A stretch of 9,801 nt of DNA from Alistipes sp. (GTDB lineage: Bacteria > Bacteroidota > Bacteroidia > Bacteroidales > Rikenellaceae). Numbering within the stretch: the stretch's first letter is position 1; every line of letters starts with the position of its first letter. Below the pieces are notes generated by a model. That model worked only from the letters and a program-made list of their open reading frames with translations. It did no database searches and was not told the origin of the DNA. Shown here one piece after another: positions 7,759 through 9,801 of this stretch. The stretch is taken from contig JAHHQN010000036.1 in the NCBI GenBank assembly GCA_020026375.1, positions 1-9,801 on the forward strand, in the 5' to 3' direction. The position numbers were made by a program, and so were the translations under genes.

Positions 7759-8694
7759 TTATCTGATAATCAGTCGTGCGTCGTTGGGGTTGTATTCATA
7801 GTCGAAGTCGGCGCCTATCTGGAGAATCTTCATGGCATGTTCTATACCGTCGGAGATGTGAATCTTACCGCGGCAGAGCAGTCGTGGGAGTCGGTCGCGG
7901 CGCACATCGATGGTGATATTGTAGGCCTTTTCGAACCGGGCAATCAGCTCCTCGAACGAGGTGTCCTGCAGACTGATGACGCCGTCGGTCCACAACACCG
8001 CATCGAAATGGTTGACCTTGTATTTCCTGAGGTGTCGTCCCTCGAACTTCACACAGTCGTGGGGATACATGATGATGTCTTCATCGCCGGTGACCAGATG
8101 TTCGATTCTCACGCAACCTCTCATGAGCAGGGTCGAGAACTGGTCGTGTGCCTCGTCGGCGTTGACGCAGAATTTTGTGCCCAGCACTTTCACGTCACAG
8201 GCGTAGGTGTTGACCGTAAAGGGACGGTCCTTGTCTTCGGCCACATCGAACACGGCTTCACCCGACAGCTTGACATGACGATTTTTTTGGGAGAATACCG
8301 TGGGGTATTCCAGTTTGGAACCTGCGTTGAGGCAGATTTCCGTGCCGTCGGGCAAAGTCATGTTCATTCTGTGACCTTTGGGCACCTCAACAGCCACCAT
8401 CTGTTGTGAGAGGTGCTCTATCTTGTAGTTCGAAACCTCGTGGCCGACACCTGCCGCCAGTGCGATGACGGCAGCCACGGCTGCCGCACGGTTGACGATG
8501 CGTCGCCAGAGGGGGCGTCGGGTTTGAGCCGGGGTTTTGGGCGGCAGGTTCAGCACCATGGCTGAGAAGACTGCACTCAGCGCATCGAGTTCACGGCGAT
8601 GTGCCTCATCTTCGTCGAGCCAGTCGAGAACGGCCTTTTCCTCCTCGGCAGAGGTTTCGCATTTTAAATATTTTAATAATATCTCTTTGTTCAT
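7759..8694 (-). CDS. FecR-family anti-sigma factor
   Basis: This 311-residue inner-membrane protein should hold the adjacent ECF sigma factor inactive until the SusC STN domain signals ligand. The cytoplasmic N-terminus (1-60, MNKEILLKYLKCETSAEEEK and a DWLDEDEAHRRELD helix) is the sigma-binding part. A transmembrane helix lies at ~66-84 (Ala-rich, preceded by RRPLWRR). The periplasmic FecR domain covers ~104-200, with VPKGHRMNMTLPDGTEICLNAGSKL and LSGEAVFDVAEDKDRPFTV. A C-terminal DUF4974-like domain (~242-310) contains SFEELIARFEKAYNITIDV. I place the start at the ATG of MNKEILL. Reading five codons further upstream would need a TTG start and gives an atypical N-terminus. It follows the sigma gene after an 89-base, very AT-rich spacer. 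Confidence 0.93.
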   Translation of the reverse strand: MNKEILLKYLKCETSAEEEKAVLDWLDEDEAHRRELDALSAVFSAMVLNLPPKTPAQTRRPLWRRIVNRAAAVAAVIALAAGVGHEVSNYKIEHLSQQMVAVEVPKGHRMNMTLPDGTEICLNAGSKLEYPTVFSQKNRHVKLSGEAVFDVAEDKDRPFTVNTYACDVKVLGTKFCVNADEAHDQFSTLLMRGCVRIEHLVTGDEDIIMYPHDCVKFEGRHLRKYKVNHFDAVLWTDGVISLQDTSFEELIARFEKAYNITIDVRRDRLPRLLCRGKIHISDGIEHAMKILQIGADFDYEYNPNDARLIIR

Positions 8695-8783
8695 ACTATT
8701 ATATAACAATCCTGCGCAAAAACCTTACATCAAAAAAAATGATTTTTGCAAAATAAATATATTTAGTAATATTTTAAATAAAA

Positions 8784-9380
8784 TTAATATTTATGTAAGT
8801 TATTAAGAATTACAGAGATAAGGCCTGCGACGGGCAGATAATCGGCCAGTGCTTTTCTTAAAATGGCCAACACGTTTTGTATTTCAGAGGTTACTTTACG
8901 GCGTGTAATACCCAGTTCTTGGGCGATTTCGTCGTAGGTTTTGTCCATAAAGCGGTTCTGCTCGAATATTTTTCGTGTCATTTCGGGCAGTTTGTCGAGT
9001 TCTCGGCGTATGATTTGCTGCACCTCGGTGGCGTAGAAGGTGTTGGGTTCGAAGTGTCCCAGCGCGCGTATGCTTTCGTTGGTCATTCTGAGGTTTTCAC
9101 TGGTGAGGTGCTGTTCGAGTTTGAGCAGGTTCTGCTGACGGGTCAGATGGTTCAGGCAGTTGTTTTTGACGATGGTCAGCAGGTAGCCGATTTTGTTGAC
9201 ATCGTGCGGAAATCTGTCGCGATGCTCCCAAAACGACACAAAACTGTCTGTCACTATATCCTCAGCCGCGGATTTCACTCGCACATATCTGAGGGCTATA
9301 ATGACAAGTTTCGAGTAGTATTTGGAATAAATCTCGCTTAATTCCGCACTGGTTAATCTATCGTCGTACAGAATCTCCAT
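8784..9380 (-). CDS. ECF sigma-70 factor, Bacteroidetes FecI-type
   Basis: This 198-residue sigma factor has the two-domain ECF layout. Sigma region 2 spans ~15-82, with the core-binding stretch AAEDIVTDSFVSFWEHRD (38-55) followed by YLLTIVKNNCLNHLTRQ. Sigma region 4 spans ~122-176, with the DNA-binding helix-turn-helix KTYDEIAQELGITRRKVTSE. A hydrophobic tail (LPVAGLISVIL) matches other Bacteroidetes members. It is expected to drive the susC operon when released by the FecR protein encoded next. The gene starts a transcription unit of its own: a terminator separates it from the upstream gene and a housekeeping -7 box lies just before its ATG. The family is certain; the exact target promoters are inferred from position. 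Confidence 0.95.
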   Translation of the reverse strand: MEILYDDRLTSAELSEIYSKYYSKLVIIALRYVRVKSAAEDIVTDSFVSFWEHRDRFPHDVNKIGYLLTIVKNNCLNHLTRQQNLLKLEQHLTSENLRMTNESIRALGHFEPNTFYATEVQQIIRRELDKLPEMTRKIFEQNRFMDKTYDEIAQELGITRRKVTSEIQNVLAILRKALADYLPVAGLISVILNNLHKY

Positions 9381-9408
9381 GAATAATTAAAACTCTTGCT
9401 TTGTCAAA

Positions 9409-9416
9409 CAAATATA
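9409..9416 (-). promoter_or_regulatory. Candidate housekeeping -7 box of the sigma gene
   Basis: TATATTTG on the minus strand fits the Bacteroides -7 consensus TAnnTTTG exactly. It lies 28 bases before the sigma ATG, which would give a leader of roughly 20 bases. A proper -33 TTTG at the expected distance is absent (the sequence there is GGAT on the plus strand), so the promoter may be weak or need help. That would suit a regulator kept at low basal level. Confidence 0.45.
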
Positions 9417-9547
9417 ATAAAACAAAAAGAGAAAACGGATATATTGCAAGACAAATTGACAGATGCAGGATATTTGTAGGCTGATGTCAGTTGCTTTCAA
9501 GCGTGTGGATACAATATATGAGGGTAGGAGATGCTTTCGGCTGCAAC

Positions 9548-9582
9548 AAAAAAACGCACGACTTCGTGTCGTGCGTTTTTTT
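9548..9582 (-). terminator. Bidirectional terminator between the PCMD-like gene and the sigma gene
   Basis: A perfect 15-bp inverted repeat (9548-9562 with 9568-9582) has core ACGCACGAC / GTCGTGCGT and loop TTCGT. It is flanked by seven A residues on one side and seven T residues on the other, so it can act on both strands. It lies 46 bases after the stop of the upstream minus-strand gene and insulates the sigma gene from read-through. Confidence 0.9.
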
Positions 9583-9628
9583 ATCGTGTTTTTCGGTGAC
9601 TGATGCCCCCTGTTGAGTGGGTCGGAGG

Positions 9629-9801
9629 TCAATAGCCCCACTCGAAGTCGTCGACATACATGACATTCTTGTCGCAACCGTTCATGTAGTCGCCATAGGC
9701 ACTGGCCGTGCAGGAGATGACCAGCTTGATGTTCTTCGAGGGGCGAGCCTGCGTGTCGTAGTAGTGTATCGGAATCTCGAGGGCGGTCATCTCCTCGCCC
9801 T
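9629..9801 (-). CDS. C-terminus of a PCMD-like surface protein (partial)
   Basis: Only the last 56 codons and the TGA stop (9629-9631) are inside the window; the gene continues beyond base 9801. The fragment reads LEIPIHYYDTQARPSKNIKL, then VISCTASAYGDYMNGCD, then VMYVDDFEWGY at the end. Proline-rich strand, S/A-x-YGDY, a short variable turn, then LYVDDFE-x-x-Y is the usual C-terminal signature of PCMD (putative carbohydrate metabolism domain, PF13201) proteins. These are lipoproteins of Bacteroidetes often found near glycan loci. The function of the family is not established. It has its own terminator, so it is not co-transcribed with the sigma gene. Confidence 0.7.
   Translation of the reverse strand, partial: GEEMTALEIPIHYYDTQARPSKNIKLVISCTASAYGDYMNGCDKNVMYVDDFEWGY

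Noticed and set aside
9387..9677. A 96-codon minus-strand open frame upstream of the sigma gene
   Set aside because: It runs through the strong terminator at 9548-9582 and overlaps the end of the PCMD-like gene in another frame, so it is not credible as a gene.
1..9801. CRISPR array, insertion sequence or prophage
   Set aside because: No spaced direct repeats, transposase, integrase or phage genes are visible; the window is an ordinary glycan locus in layout.

Overview
The window reads as part of a Bacteroidales genome, most likely a gut commensal. It carries a SusC/SusD pair, a sigma factor and FecR-type anti-sigma factor of the kinds typical of this group, lipoproteins with an acidic residue just after the lipid-bearing cysteine, no Shine-Dalgarno sites, and promoter boxes of the Bacteroides TAnnTTTG type. 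The coding sequence looks fairly GC-rich for the order, so an Alistipes-like genus is possible, but the sequence alone does not settle this.

Every confident gene lies on the minus strand, so the locus reads from right to left. At the right edge (9629-9801) is the 3' end of a surface protein with a C-terminus like the PCMD family, closed by a strong hairpin terminator (9548-9582). Then comes one self-contained glycan-uptake locus: an ECF sigma factor (8784-9380), a FecR-type anti-sigma factor (7759-8694), a SusC-like TonB-dependent transporter with an N-terminal STN signalling domain (4268-7567), its SusD-like lipoprotein (2605-4239), a GH18 endoglycosidase lipoprotein with an intact DxxDxDxE motif (1400-2572), and a DUF1735-LamG lipoprotein (183-1376). 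A second strong terminator (114-147) closes the operon. The four structural genes are 23-37 bases apart and are probably co-transcribed.

The genes form a coherent circuit. The endoglycosidase and the binding lipoproteins act at the cell surface, most plausibly on N-linked glycans with a chitobiose core. SusCD imports the released glycan. Ligand binding is relayed through the STN domain to FecR, which frees the sigma factor to raise expression. No exoglycosidase is encoded in the unit, so further breakdown must be done by enzymes encoded elsewhere.

The most interesting signal is on the opposite strand, in the 191-base gap between fecR and susC. A Bacteroides-type promoter (TTTG at 7543, TAATTTTG at 7567) points away from susC. 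About 90 bases on is a hairpin followed by seven T residues (7629-7667), which is better paired as plus-strand RNA than as minus-strand RNA. Together they predict a small cis-antisense RNA covering the susC leader and start codon, like the DonS RNA described for the N-glycan locus of Bacteroides fragilis. The first ~110 bases of the window hold no gene that I can identify.
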